Shown: piece after piece, positions 42,701-51,353 of the stretch
How positions within the stretch are numbered: the first letter of the stretch is position 1
Layout of the letters: each line of letters starts with the position of its first letter
The notes under the pieces: model-generated
Told to the model about the DNA's origin: nothing
Database searches by the model: none
Seen by the model: only the letters and a program-made list of their open reading frames with translations
NCBI GenBank assembly: GCA_964392085.1
Contig: CAYMOV010000006.1
Location: forward strand, 1 to 64,000
DNA length: 64,000 bases
DNA from: CAYMOV01 sp964392085
GTDB taxonomy: Bacteria; Oederibacteriota; Muellerivitia; Muellerivitales; Muellerivitaceae
Direction: 5' to 3'
Program-made: the position numbers and the translations under genes

Positions 42701-43935
42701 ATGGGACGGCCGTGACGATCCTCTCGGGATTCACCGGCGCGACCGGGGTGGCCATCGGACCGGGGGCTTCCCCGGCGGTTTACCTGGCGTTGAGGGGAAC
42801 GGGCCAGGTCCGCCGTTACGACCCCACGACCTGGTCGGTGACGGGGGGGATGCCGGGGGTCGGCGGGCTGCGGGACCTCCACGTGGATCCGTCCGGCAAC
42901 CTCTATGTCTCCTCCGACGGACCTGGTTTGACCCTTTACAACGGCTCGGTCACGCCGACACCCATCGCGACGGTCCAGGGTTTGAACAATCCCACCGGGA
43001 TGTGGAAGGACCCGAACGACCTTTACGTCGCAGATTCAGGGAGCAACCGGATTGTGGCCTTTGAGGGCGCCCCGGGGCCGGGTTATGGGACGCCGACCGT
43101 GGTGGCGACCGTTCCGGCGCCTCAGGGAATCACCCGGAATGGCGCTTATTTCTATGTGACGGCCAATTCAAGGTATTACCTGTACGATTCCTCCTGGAAT
43201 TTGGCGGGTAGTTGTTCGGCGTCCGAGTTGGTCAATGGGGTCGGGATCGCCTTGGATGAAACGGGAAGGATCTATGTCGCCTCGAGGTCCAAGCGGGTGG
43301 CGATTTTTGATTCCTGTCCGCTCCTGACCCCGACTTCGACGATGCCCTGGACTCCCTCCCCCGTTCCAACATCGCTACCCATCGATACGGCGACCTTCAC
43401 CCCGAGCCTCACCTTCACGCTTTCCCCCACACCGACGGTTTCTTTCACGTCGACGTCGACCCCGACGTTCACCCACACCCACACTCCGAGTTGGACCTTC
43501 ACCCAGACGCCCAGCTGGACTTCCACGCCGACCCCCAGCCACACTTGGACCCGCACCTTCACGCCGACTTCGACGCCCACCTTCACTTGGACGGTTACTT
43601 GGACCCCCACTCCGACGGGTTCGGGCACGGCGAGTCCGACCCCGGTTTACCCCGGGCGGCCCGTGGTTTGCCAACCCAACCCGGTACGGAGTGGCGAAAC
43701 GGTGAGGGTTTGGTGGAACGCCCGGCACGGTTACGGGCCCGACCGAATTACCCTCGTGACCGTGGCCGACCGGGTCCTCAAGAGCGTGGAATTGAAGTCC
43801 GTTCCGGCGGGAGCGGCCTTTTTAGATCTGGAGTTGAAGGATCGGTGGGGTCGTCCATTGGCCAACGGGCTCTATTTGGTCCGGGTCGATTCGGCCGGTT
43901 TACGGGATGTCGGTAAGCTGGTGGTGTTGAGGTAG
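39778..43935 (+). CDS. Giant NHL/'CC' double-propeller surface protein
   Basis: This 1385-residue product starts at ATG 39778, with AGGAAGGG just upstream, and has a signal peptide (core LSLAAMFGLFSGLC). It contains the NHL propeller region (39858-42330), a TP linker, the 'CC' propeller starting TCCAAKTGTAWDSIP (42560-43320), a Thr/Ser-Pro stalk (43330-43640), and a C-terminal domain starting VCQPNPVRSG and ending KLVVLR. The N-terminal region is very similar to the protein at 34288, while the end matches the malectin protein at 24696, so it is a recombinant of the two architectures. It is probably exported by the PorV-linked route and anchored on the surface. Confidence 0.82.
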   Translation: MRIIRKLSLAAMFGLFSGLCQPQLPLAAPVRGLPGDLWADLILGQPDFSSLAPFDVTAKRIFNQGGVLVDRVSTPQRLYVYDAGNSRVLGFSDISAFSPNATITSAPAWAPDIILGQQDFTHSGCNRDSNYQNYPSLSTPGADTLCGLPEFHGSPREGGSGANMSVDPQGNLYVPDFWNNRVLRYNAPVRYAQPADFVWGQPSFNNRDCNGGGGPSASSLCFVGNTTANVGGTGIDSAGNLWVADMGNNRVLRFPVGVGGVPQTTADLVLGQPNFNSNAAASNTNDLTRMSCPSAVRVDPSGNVYVTDFYVTDCGPAGQKGRVLVFKAPIVSGQSALGAIHQYLSLPMGLEFDPDGGLWVSDYCTDQMLLFDITLGTNNVTATVRKTLLTDRPVTIGALTNANKGDGPDFSYQDGATQASYRAYSPMGGVGVDRSGNFYVGLGGPCDVWRFPAPIPTVAPTPPPGPVITAHSADVGVFKARQYGMLNDVGSVGLHQGIGVAAAAGQLIVADTYRLMYWNMPSGPTGLTNGQPADGFAGVDPANVFFVGKPYSIYGHNYAMGRIREDHTTPQRLWAVRQNDTGSILEAYRLPLTTFATPEASLPRVLPLVGGAGSVSLGGYLAGLAPDRDGTRDFVWVADKENNRVLRIRHPLSMPQVDIILGQANASATFCNQVTGTYPPPTAKSFCDPGQVTLDHHGNLYVSDFALEFAGNQRLLRFNAGDIQNNGNTPRFGGGVPGISASAVYGRNNDFTSGYLQCQTPPDPDLSPCGPWEPAFTQDDSTMILGTMYIGSPFPLVFAHPAESPLLNQWPLTHTNDFGSTYYGGTMDDQDNLYVTDLNRSRILVYLRPFETPLATPTAAGTVLPTYTVTRTPTPIPASSWSPTPTFSRTPTAIATWTNTGTPTSSWTFTESPTVGSPTDTPTPVNTLTCCAAKTGTAWDSIPNYDMWGVAVDRARQQVYAADPSGNFLYVRQYDGTAVTILSGFTGATGVAIGPGASPAVYLALRGTGQVRRYDPTTWSVTGGMPGVGGLRDLHVDPSGNLYVSSDGPGLTLYNGSVTPTPIATVQGLNNPTGMWKDPNDLYVADSGSNRIVAFEGAPGPGYGTPTVVATVPAPQGITRNGAYFYVTANSRYYLYDSSWNLAGSCSASELVNGVGIALDETGRIYVASRSKRVAIFDSCPLLTPTSTMPWTPSPVPTSLPIDTATFTPSLTFTLSPTPTVSFTSTSTPTFTHTHTPSWTFTQTPSWTSTPTPSHTWTRTFTPTSTPTFTWTVTWTPTPTGSGTASPTPVYPGRPVVCQPNPVRSGETVRVWWNARHGYGPDRITLVTVADRVLKSVELKSVPAGAAFLDLELKDRWGRPLANGLYLVRVDSAGLRDVGKLVVLR

Positions 43936-44094
43936 TTGTCATGGGATGAAAACCCATATCTGCTTCAAACCAATTTCCCGATGACCCTTGGTTTCTCCCC
44001 AAATGGGCTTCAAATAACGGGGTTCAGAAGGACCCTGGATTGCAATAAATGGGTTTTTATCGCTCTAGAAGGCGTGGATATAGGAGCCGCTCCC

Positions 44095-46716
44095 ATGATG
44101 ACCGACCTTAAAACCTGTTGGAAATCCCTCGCGGTGGGCCTCCTGGTCCTTGGATTGGCGCATAGTCCGGTTCTCGCCCAGACAGAAACCCCCACGTGGA
44201 CCGATACGACGTCCCCGGAGACCCCGGCTCCCTCCCCGACGGATACCTGGCGGAACGAGACCTTTACCCCGACGCCGACCCCGACGTTCACCCAGACCTG
44301 GACCCCCAGCGCGACGGCGACTTCCACCCGGACGATGACGGTTACACCTACCCGTACGGGCTGCGATAAAAGCCTGCTGGGCCTAGGGCCGCTTCCGGCG
44401 AACCCCGTGGCCGCCGGGACGACCGTGGTGGGCTTCATTTTCGCGAGCCATGGGGGCTGCTCGAACTCCGAGACGTCGATCGGCTTCTCCACGGTGGTCA
44501 CGGGTAACCTTCGGACCGAAATTCAACAGGCGCAATTGTGGAATGAAGTCGGCCTGGTTTCCACGATCCCCTATGACCCCTCCGGCTTCTTGCTCCCGGG
44601 AATTCACGGGTATACAAACACCATTTATGAAGTGAGGTACGTCCTATCGGAGTACGCCGAGGGTTCGGTGCAGACGAGCTTGATTTCATACGGCGGCTTC
44701 AACTCATGGGGGTATTACCTGCCGATGACCGGCACATTCTTGACCGTGGTCAATAATGGCACTCCCACGCCCATGCCACTCGGCACCGAAACGCCTACTC
44801 CATTGCCGACAGTACGCCCGGACCTGTGCCTTTATCGAAACGTCGTCTATGGGGATGAGGGCACGCTGACGGATCAGCTGACGGCCGATGGGACCGGGGC
44901 CGTCTACTCGGTTGGCCGGAATTTGTCGGGGGTTTTCCGGGTCTTGAAGTTCGACCTCGATTACAAGATCCTATGGGAATACCTCAATGATTCCGTGCCC
45001 CATTACAACCAGGCGTTTCCTTCGGCCCTGGCCGTCGACTCGGCGGGATCCGTGCGAGGGGTGGGTTCCGAAGGGGTGTTCGGCGCGACCATCAACCTGG
45101 TCCGACTGGACCCGACAGGAACTGCGATGTGGAATCTTAGCTACCCCGCAACGTTGGCGGGTGCTTCCTACAAAGCCAATGACATCGCCTTGGACCCCGC
45201 CGGCAACGCCTATATCGTCGGTTCCCGGACGGGTCCTTTATCCAACGACAACTATTCACTCCTCCTCAAGGTAGGCCCGGGTGGAAACATCCTTTGGTCG
45301 CGTGAATACGACCTCGAGCCGGGATTGGGCACGGAAGAAGGCGTCCGCGTGACGATCGGCCCAGGTGGGGTATATTGGGTCGGTCGCCATTTCAACAGTC
45401 CTTATTTGCGGGTGTTACGGTGTGATGTTGACGGTAATGTGATCTGGTCGAAGGACCCAACGGGTCCCACGGTGATTCCGCAACCGCGCGGCTTGTCGGT
45501 GGATGGTTCAGGGGCGATTTATGTGGATGGGCTTACCTTGACCGGGACATTCGGAATATTGAAGTTCGATGGTATGGGCAATCAACTTTGGCAGAATCAA
45601 TACACCAGTGGTTTAGGGGAAAACCCCGGCCGGATCACGCTTGGTCCCGACGGTGACCTCTACGCTTCTTGCATGTTCGGGCAGGGTATGGATGGGGTTT
45701 TGCGGTTTGGGCCCACCGGAATCCTGGACTGGGCTTTCTCCTCGCCCATCCTTAATACCTACCCCGTGACCCACCAGCCTAGTTTGATTTTTGACCCTGG
45801 AGGAAGGATTGTCCTGAGCAGTTACCACTTCAACTTGGATGGATTGCTCGGCAGGATCGTCGTCTTCGACCCGAATTGCGGCCCGACCCCGACCTCCAGC
45901 CCGACCCCGGTCGGGTCCTGGACCACCCCGACCGTCACCTGCACCCCCATTTGGACGCGGACACCCACGCCGACCCTGTCCGCGACCCCTGTGATTTCAG
46001 CGACGCCGACCTTTTCTTTGACGGTGACCGAATCCTACTCGATTACAGGGACCCCGACGTTAACGCGTACAACGACACCCTCCGAGACACCCACCCGGAC
46101 ATTCACCCTGACATCGACCGCCACGGCGACCTGCTCCTTCACCTCGACGGCGACCCCGAGTTCCACGCGGTCCGCAACCTCGACTTGGACGATGACTGAG
46201 ACTCCGTCCAATACTTTGACGGTTACTTTCACCCCCACCTTCACTGATTCCCCGACCCCCTCGGCCACCATTTCATTCAGCGATACCCTGACGCCCCCAC
46301 CCATGGACACCCCCACAGAGACCCCCGCGCCGGGGGGACCTTTGCCGCTCGTCGCCATGAACGCCCCCGCGGTGGTCCAAGCCCTCGCTTACCCCAACCC
46401 CAGCCGGACGGGCGCCACGAACCTCTATTACAACGTTACCGGTCAGGCAGTCGCGATCTCGGCGCTGGGAATCGCCCCCGTCGGATCCGAGGACCCCACG
46501 GCCCAAGTCCGTCTCAAGGTCTTCACCGCCTCGGGGTTGAAAGTTTGGGAAGCGGACCTTTCCGGCGTGAAGGAGGGCGGAAACAGTTACTCCTGGAACG
46601 GTCGGGATCTCACGGGGACCCCCCTCTCCAACGGCCTGTATTTCTACCGGGCGGAGGTCCAAGGATCGGGAAACACCCTTTCATCGAAACTTTCCCCCAT
46701 CCTGATCCTTCGCTAA
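44095..46716 (+). CDS. Exported SBBP-type propeller protein with FlgD-like C-terminus
   Basis: The 873-residue protein starts at ATG 44095 (AGGAG eight bases upstream) with a signal peptide ending HSPVLAQ. It has a short TP segment, a ~130-residue beta module (44360-44755) of unknown family beginning CDKSLLGLGPLPANPV, a propeller with SBBP-like repeats (44820-45880; LDPAGNAYIVGS, VDGSGAIYVDG), a Thr/Ser-Pro stalk, and a C-terminal domain (46360-46716) with ALAYPNPSRTG, YSWNGRDLTGTPLSNGLYFY and a final PILILR. The last domain is the most FlgD-like in the set. It closes the display block. Confidence 0.8.
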   Translation: MMTDLKTCWKSLAVGLLVLGLAHSPVLAQTETPTWTDTTSPETPAPSPTDTWRNETFTPTPTPTFTQTWTPSATATSTRTMTVTPTRTGCDKSLLGLGPLPANPVAAGTTVVGFIFASHGGCSNSETSIGFSTVVTGNLRTEIQQAQLWNEVGLVSTIPYDPSGFLLPGIHGYTNTIYEVRYVLSEYAEGSVQTSLISYGGFNSWGYYLPMTGTFLTVVNNGTPTPMPLGTETPTPLPTVRPDLCLYRNVVYGDEGTLTDQLTADGTGAVYSVGRNLSGVFRVLKFDLDYKILWEYLNDSVPHYNQAFPSALAVDSAGSVRGVGSEGVFGATINLVRLDPTGTAMWNLSYPATLAGASYKANDIALDPAGNAYIVGSRTGPLSNDNYSLLLKVGPGGNILWSREYDLEPGLGTEEGVRVTIGPGGVYWVGRHFNSPYLRVLRCDVDGNVIWSKDPTGPTVIPQPRGLSVDGSGAIYVDGLTLTGTFGILKFDGMGNQLWQNQYTSGLGENPGRITLGPDGDLYASCMFGQGMDGVLRFGPTGILDWAFSSPILNTYPVTHQPSLIFDPGGRIVLSSYHFNLDGLLGRIVVFDPNCGPTPTSSPTPVGSWTTPTVTCTPIWTRTPTPTLSATPVISATPTFSLTVTESYSITGTPTLTRTTTPSETPTRTFTLTSTATATCSFTSTATPSSTRSATSTWTMTETPSNTLTVTFTPTFTDSPTPSATISFSDTLTPPPMDTPTETPAPGGPLPLVAMNAPAVVQALAYPNPSRTGATNLYYNVTGQAVAISALGIAPVGSEDPTAQVRLKVFTASGLKVWEADLSGVKEGGNSYSWNGRDLTGTPLSNGLYFYRAEVQGSGNTLSSKLSPILILR

Positions 46717-46811
46717 GCACCGTCTTCCCGGCTCGGGGTCCTGCCCGGATTTCATGAGCTGGGTCATTTCTTATATATAGAGTGAACGTTTGCCTTCCGG
46801 TCCCCCCATGG

Positions 46812-46840
46812 TTGCAATGCCCCCCCGGGGACCGGATAAT
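46812..46840 (+). promoter_or_regulatory. Candidate aconitase promoter
   Basis: TTGCAA (46812-46817) and GATAAT (46835-46840) are 17 bases apart. The leader to ATG 46900 would be ~53 bases. Confidence 0.5.
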
Positions 46841-46899
46841 ATCGCCTCGATTTCCCCAGGCTTCCTGAAACCCCAAACCATTCCCCCGGAGGGAACCCC

Positions 46900-48882
46900 A
46901 TGGCCCAGCCCCAGCGCCTCAACCTCGTCCAGAAGATCCTCGCGGCCCACCTGGTCTCGGGCAAACTCGAGGTCGGCACCGAGATCGGCATCCGGATCGA
47001 CCAGACCCTGACCCAGGACGCCACGGGCACCATGAGCTACCTCCAGTTCGAGGCCATCGGCCTGCCCAAGGTCGCCACCGACCTGTCGGTGTCCTACGTG
47101 GACCACAACATGCTCCAGACCGGCTTCGAGAACGCCGACGACCACCGTTACCTCCAATCCGTGGCCTCCAAGCACGGCATCTACTTCTCCCGGCCGGGCA
47201 ACGGCATCTGCCACCAGGTGCACCTGGAACGTTTCGGCAAGCCCGGCACCACGCTGGTGGGCTCGGACTCCCACACGCCGACCGGCGGCGGGATGGGCCA
47301 GCTGGCCATGGGAGCCGGGGGCCTGGACGTGGCGGTGGCCATGGGCGGCGGGCCGTTCTTCCTGACCTGCCCCAAGGTGGTCCGGGTGGAACTGAAGGGA
47401 AAACTGCAACCCTGGGTCTCAGCCAAGGACATCATCCTTGAAGTCCTGCGGCGCCTGACGGTCAAGGGCGGGGTGGGGAAGATCATCGAGTACTCGGGCC
47501 CGGGCGTGAAGAGCCTGTCGCTCACGGAGCGCGCCACCATCACCAACATGGGCGCCGAGCTGGGGGCCACCACCTCGGTGTTCCCTTCCGATGAGAAGAC
47601 CCGGGAGTTCCTCAAGGCCCAAGGGCGCCCGAAGGATTGGCGCCCGTTGGCGGCCGACGCCGGGGCCTCTTATGAAGAGGAGGTGATCATCGACCTCAAC
47701 CAACTGACGCCCCTGGTGGCCCAGCCCCACAGCCCGGACAACGTCATTGAGGTCAAGAAGCTCAAGGACGTGGCGGTCCAGCAGGTGTGCGTGGGAAGCT
47801 GCACGAACTCGTCCTACCGCGACCTGATGATCGTGGCCAAGATGCTGAAGGGGAAGCACGTGCATCCCTCGGTGTCCATGACGGTCACCCCGGGGTCCAA
47901 GCAGGTGTTCCAGATGATCGCCAACAACGGGGCCCTGGCGGACATCATCGCCTCGGGCGCCCGCATCATCGAGTCCGCCTGCGGCCCCTGCATCGGCATG
48001 GGCCAGGCGCCCTCCTCGGGGGCGGTGTCGGTGCGCAGTTTCAACCGCAACTTCGAGGGGCGGTCCGGCACCAAGGACGCCAAGGTGTACCTGGCCTCCC
48101 CCGAGACCTGCGTGGCCTGCGCCCTGACGGGAAAGTTGACCGACCCCCGGGAAATGGGCAAGATGCCCAAGATCGAGCTCCCGGCCAAGTTCGTCCTCGA
48201 CGACATCGGCGTCATCGCCCCGGCCAAGGACCCGAGCAAGGTCGAGGTCCTGCGGGGGCCGAACATCAAGCCCCTCCCCGCGGCGACGGTGCCGGGCGAC
48301 AAGCTCACGGGCGTGACCCTGCTGAAGGTCGTGGACAACATCACCACCGACCACATCATGCCCGCGGGGTCGAAGGTGCTGCCCCTAAGGTCGAACATTC
48401 CCGCCATCAGCGAGTTCGTGTTCTTCCAGATCGACCCCACCTTCCCCAAGCGGGCCAAGGAGGCGGGTGGCGGGTTCGTGGTGGGCGGGGAGAACTACGG
48501 CCAAGGTTCCAGCCGGGAACACGCGGCCCTCGCGCCCATGTACCTGGGGCTGAAGGGCGTGATCGTGAAGAGCTTCGCCCGCATCCATCGGTCGAACCTC
48601 ATCAACTTCGGCATCCTGCCCATGACCTTCGTGTCCGGCGGGGACTACGAGGCCGTGACCCAGGGCGACGCCCTGGAGATCCCGGACCTCCAAACCGTGG
48701 TCAAGGCCGACCACCCTTTCCCCGTGAAGAACCTCACCTCGGGAAAATCCTTCCAGGTGACCCACGGGCTTTCCGGCCGGGAAAAGGACGTCATCCTGGC
48801 GGGGGGCCTGCTCAACTACACCCGTCAGCGCATGGAAAAGGAATCGACGGCCCCGAAAAAGTCCGTGAAGGCCAAGGCCTGA
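46900..48882 (+). CDS. acn: Aconitate hydratase
   Basis: The 660-residue enzyme isomerises citrate to isocitrate in the TCA cycle using a [4Fe-4S] cluster. Cluster ligands lie in VGSCTNSSYRD and SACGPCIGMGQAP, and the substrate-binding region includes GSDSHTPTGGGMGQLAMG. The C-terminal swivel domain has GGENYGQGSSREHAALAP and ARIHRSNLINFGILP. Its length and motif order fit the shorter (about 640-660 residues) aconitase type found in many anaerobes and deltaproteobacteria, instead of AcnA (about 890). GGAGGG lies before the ATG. Confidence 0.93.
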   Translation: MAQPQRLNLVQKILAAHLVSGKLEVGTEIGIRIDQTLTQDATGTMSYLQFEAIGLPKVATDLSVSYVDHNMLQTGFENADDHRYLQSVASKHGIYFSRPGNGICHQVHLERFGKPGTTLVGSDSHTPTGGGMGQLAMGAGGLDVAVAMGGGPFFLTCPKVVRVELKGKLQPWVSAKDIILEVLRRLTVKGGVGKIIEYSGPGVKSLSLTERATITNMGAELGATTSVFPSDEKTREFLKAQGRPKDWRPLAADAGASYEEEVIIDLNQLTPLVAQPHSPDNVIEVKKLKDVAVQQVCVGSCTNSSYRDLMIVAKMLKGKHVHPSVSMTVTPGSKQVFQMIANNGALADIIASGARIIESACGPCIGMGQAPSSGAVSVRSFNRNFEGRSGTKDAKVYLASPETCVACALTGKLTDPREMGKMPKIELPAKFVLDDIGVIAPAKDPSKVEVLRGPNIKPLPAATVPGDKLTGVTLLKVVDNITTDHIMPAGSKVLPLRSNIPAISEFVFFQIDPTFPKRAKEAGGGFVVGGENYGQGSSREHAALAPMYLGLKGVIVKSFARIHRSNLINFGILPMTFVSGGDYEAVTQGDALEIPDLQTVVKADHPFPVKNLTSGKSFQVTHGLSGREKDVILAGGLLNYTRQRMEKESTAPKKSVKAKA

Positions 48883-48892
48883 GGGAAGGGCG

Positions 48893-48921
48893 AAAAAGGC
48901 GGCCCTCCAGGCCGCCTTTTT
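48893..48921 (+). terminator. Rho-independent terminator
   Basis: GGCGGCC (48898-48904) pairs with GGCCGCC (48910-48916) around CTCCA, with A5 before and T5 after, so it can work in both directions. It ends the aconitase transcript. Confidence 0.9.
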
Positions 48922-49058
48922 CATTTCAAGGGGCAGGGGGAACCCACAGGCCGTGGTATTTTTTGTATGCTAGCCGGGCGCTGGAACATCTTTTGACGTT
49001 TAGGAGACCGCCCTCGGACCCCTGATCCGGTCCCGAGGCTTTTTGAGAGGACCCTTCG

Positions 49059-49286
49059 ATGGAAACCTTGCCTTCCGGAACGCCCTTCGAGTCGACCGCG
49101 TCGAACCGAAACCAAATGAATATTGATATTTCCCCCCGGAAACCCGGGGACCCGGTCCTTTATACCGGCCCCCACCTCTGCGTGACCTGCGCCGACTCGG
49201 GCCGAATCACCAGCCGTCCCCTGCGCGCCGGGGACCCGGCCCCTTCTTGCGAGCATTGCGGGCCCAATGCCCGATGGGAACCCTGA
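49059..49286 (+). CDS. Small protein with two CxxC pairs
   Basis: The 75-residue protein has an unstructured N-terminus and a C-terminal region with LCVTC and SCEHC separated by ~20 residues, as in a small zinc ribbon. No family is recognised. GAGAGG precedes the ATG. It ends three bases before the acetyltransferase start, so the two are probably cotranscribed. A regulatory or chaperone-like role is possible but not shown. Confidence 0.6.
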   Translation: METLPSGTPFESTASNRNQMNIDISPRKPGDPVLYTGPHLCVTCADSGRITSRPLRAGDPAPSCEHCGPNARWEP

Positions 49287-49289
49287 CCC

Positions 49290-49805
49290 ATGGCATCCTT
49301 ACCCTTCCAGGTCCGGCCCTTTCGCAAGGAGGACACGGACGCCTGTTTGGCGCTTTTCGACGCCAACGCGGCGGGGGTGACCCTTCCCCTAGAGAAGAGG
49401 GAATTCCTCCGGTTCATCACCACCCTTCCCCATTCGGGTTATGGCGCGGTCTTTACCTCCAAGAGCGGGGAAGTCGTGGCCTTCGGCGGCGCCATGCTCC
49501 GCGTCGCGGGGGAAGCGGCCCTCTGTTGGGGGGTGGTGTCCCCCCAGATGCACGGCCAGGGGATCGCGGAGGCCCTGCGCGTCCATCGGCTGGCGTTCCT
49601 TTGCGGGTTGGAGGGGTTGACCCGGGTGACCTTGGACACGAACCCCACGGGCGAGGAGAGCCTCAAGACCCAGGGGTTCAGGACCTTCGCGACCCAAGTG
49701 GACTCCTACGGCCCTGGGTTGCCCCGGGTCCGCATGGAGATGAAACTGGATGACGACAGGCGCAAGGAGATATTGGCGCAGGCTGAAAAGCTCGGAATCA
49801 ACTGA
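49290..49805 (+). CDS. GNAT-family N-acetyltransferase
   Basis: The 171-residue protein follows the GNAT fold: VRPFRKEDTDACLALFDANA at the start, a beta strand VVAFGGAML, and the acetyl-CoA binding loop as MHGQGIAEALRVH (usual R/QxxGxG/A). The end has NPTGEESLKTQGFRTF, the GF-turn region. The substrate is unknown. It follows the CxxC protein almost without spacing. Confidence 0.82.
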   Translation: MASLPFQVRPFRKEDTDACLALFDANAAGVTLPLEKREFLRFITTLPHSGYGAVFTSKSGEVVAFGGAMLRVAGEAALCWGVVSPQMHGQGIAEALRVHRLAFLCGLEGLTRVTLDTNPTGEESLKTQGFRTFATQVDSYGPGLPRVRMEMKLDDDRRKEILAQAEKLGIN

Positions 49806-49844
49806 CATTAATTTTTAATGATGAACTCGTAATTCTAATGGTGG

Positions 49845-50693
49845 TTAGCCGAACCGGCCCATCCGGAAGTCCAAGAACGCCTGCTGGATCTCGGCGGGGG
49901 TGTTCATGACGAAGGGTCCTCCCCGGGCCACCGGTTCGCCGATGGCTTGGCCGGCCACGTAGAGGAACCGCCCGCCCTTCTCGCCCCCCAGGGCCCGGGC
50001 GCTGGTGCCGGTTCCCAGGACCGCGAGGTTCCCCCGCGCCATGGTCTTCTCTTTCCCCGCGGGCCCCACTTGGACCGAACCCTCGAAGGGGTAGATGAAG
50101 GCGTTGTGGTCCAGCGGCGACTCCTGGGTCCAGGCCACGCCCGGGGCCAATTTCACGTCCAGGTAGGTCATGGGCAAATGGCTTTGCCCGGGTCCTTTGG
50201 TACCCTCAAACGTTCCGCTGATCACCTTGACCTCCAACCCCTCGCGCTTCACCACGGGGATCTTCTCCGGGCCGATGTCCTGGTACCGGGGTTCAGTCAT
50301 CTTGAGCTTGGCCGGCAGGTTCAGCCAAAGCTGGAAACCCCAGGACAAGCCCTCTTTCTGGAGCGGCATCTCGCTGTGGATCACCCCTTTTCCCGCGGTC
50401 ATCCATTGCACCGACCCTGCGGTCAGGTGGCCGTGGTTCCCCCGGGAATCCCGGTGCTCGAAATCGCCCGCGAGCATGTAGGTGAGCGTCTCGAAACCCC
50501 GGTGGGGATGGTCGGGAAAACCCGCGGCGTAATGGGCCGGGTCGTCGTTCTTGAACTCGTCCAGGAGCAGGAAGGGGTCGAGCATGTTGAGCTCGGGCCC
50601 GGCGATAATGCGGGTGAGCTTCACGCCCGCGCCGTCGCTGGTCGGGAGGCCTTTCACGGACTTTTCAACGGGTCGTATCATTTCGGTAGCCAT
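49845..50693 (-). CDS. Pirin family protein
   Basis: The 282-residue bicupin has the conserved N-terminal half of pirins: metal ligands in DHPHRGFETLTYML (two His) and GVIHSEMP (His, Glu), plus AGSVQWMTAGKG. Bacterial pirins act as quercetinase-like dioxygenases or bind partner enzymes such as pyruvate dehydrogenase. The C-terminal cupin is complete. ATG start at 50693. The exact role is not predictable from sequence. Confidence 0.9.
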   Translation of the reverse strand: MATEMIRPVEKSVKGLPTSDGAGVKLTRIIAGPELNMLDPFLLLDEFKNDDPAHYAAGFPDHPHRGFETLTYMLAGDFEHRDSRGNHGHLTAGSVQWMTAGKGVIHSEMPLQKEGLSWGFQLWLNLPAKLKMTEPRYQDIGPEKIPVVKREGLEVKVISGTFEGTKGPGQSHLPMTYLDVKLAPGVAWTQESPLDHNAFIYPFEGSVQVGPAGKEKTMARGNLAVLGTGTSARALGGEKGGRFLYVAGQAIGEPVARGGPFVMNTPAEIQQAFLDFRMGRFG

Positions 50694-50847
50694 GTCAGCC
50701 CTCGATCAATGGAATTCAGCTTAAGATGGGTCCTTGCCACGGGGATTTCAAGGCGGGATCCGACCCGGAGTCGAGGGGAATACGTTTTTCCCATGGGGAA
50801 CCCCGGGTTTTTGATAACCTATCCCCATCATCGCGGGGGAAATCAAT

Positions 50848-51279
50848 ATGGAAAAGACCGGTTGGGTCGAGAAGCGACAACACGAGCGGCTGGTAGCCAC
50901 CCTGAAGGCCAGTTATAAACGGTTGACGCCGGTCAGGGCATTGGAGTTGCAGGAACATCCCGATTACCTCGCGACGCCTGGTTCCGGCTTCTTGGGGGAT
51001 GACGGCCTGATCGCGGGCCAAACCCAGGACGTTTCCGCGGGAGGCATGGCCCTTCTCAGCCAGGACCCCTTCAAGCCCGGGGAACGCCTGCTGATTAAAC
51101 TGGAGATCCCCCAACTGCCCCAACCTTTGCAATGCCTCGCCGAGGTGCGCTGGATCTCCACGAGTGAGGAAATGAAGCGCACGCTCTATCACGCCGGCCT
51201 CAAGTTCCTTGCCATCCATAAGGACGACGTGGCCCGGCTCAACGGGTTCCTCAAGGACCGTCCGGCCCAACCCGCCTGA
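50848..51279 (+). CDS. PilZ-domain protein
   Basis: The 143-residue protein is a stand-alone PilZ domain. The c-di-GMP-binding motifs are R10-x3-R14 (KRQHER) and D61-x-S63-x-x-G66 (DVSAGG). Between them lies a ~40-residue insertion (LTPVRALELQEHPDYLATPG and following) longer than the usual loop. Similar inserts are in the tandem PilZ pair at 61312 and 61768. It probably relays c-di-GMP to an unknown partner. Confidence 0.85.
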   Translation: MEKTGWVEKRQHERLVATLKASYKRLTPVRALELQEHPDYLATPGSGFLGDDGLIAGQTQDVSAGGMALLSQDPFKPGERLLIKLEIPQLPQPLQCLAEVRWISTSEEMKRTLYHAGLKFLAIHKDDVARLNGFLKDRPAQPA

Positions 51280-51305
51280 CCACCGAGGGTCCCTGAAATA
51301 AAAAA

Positions 51306-51329
51306 GGGGAGCGCCTGGAGGCGCTCCCC
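51306..51329 (-). terminator. Terminator of the YidB-like gene
   Basis: GGGGAGCGCC pairs with GGCGCTCCCC around TGGA. On the minus strand it is followed by a T-run (complement of AAAAAA), so it serves the minus-strand gene ending at 51354. Confidence 0.85.
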
Positions 51330-51353
51330 CGAACGATCCACCTTGAGCCGAAC

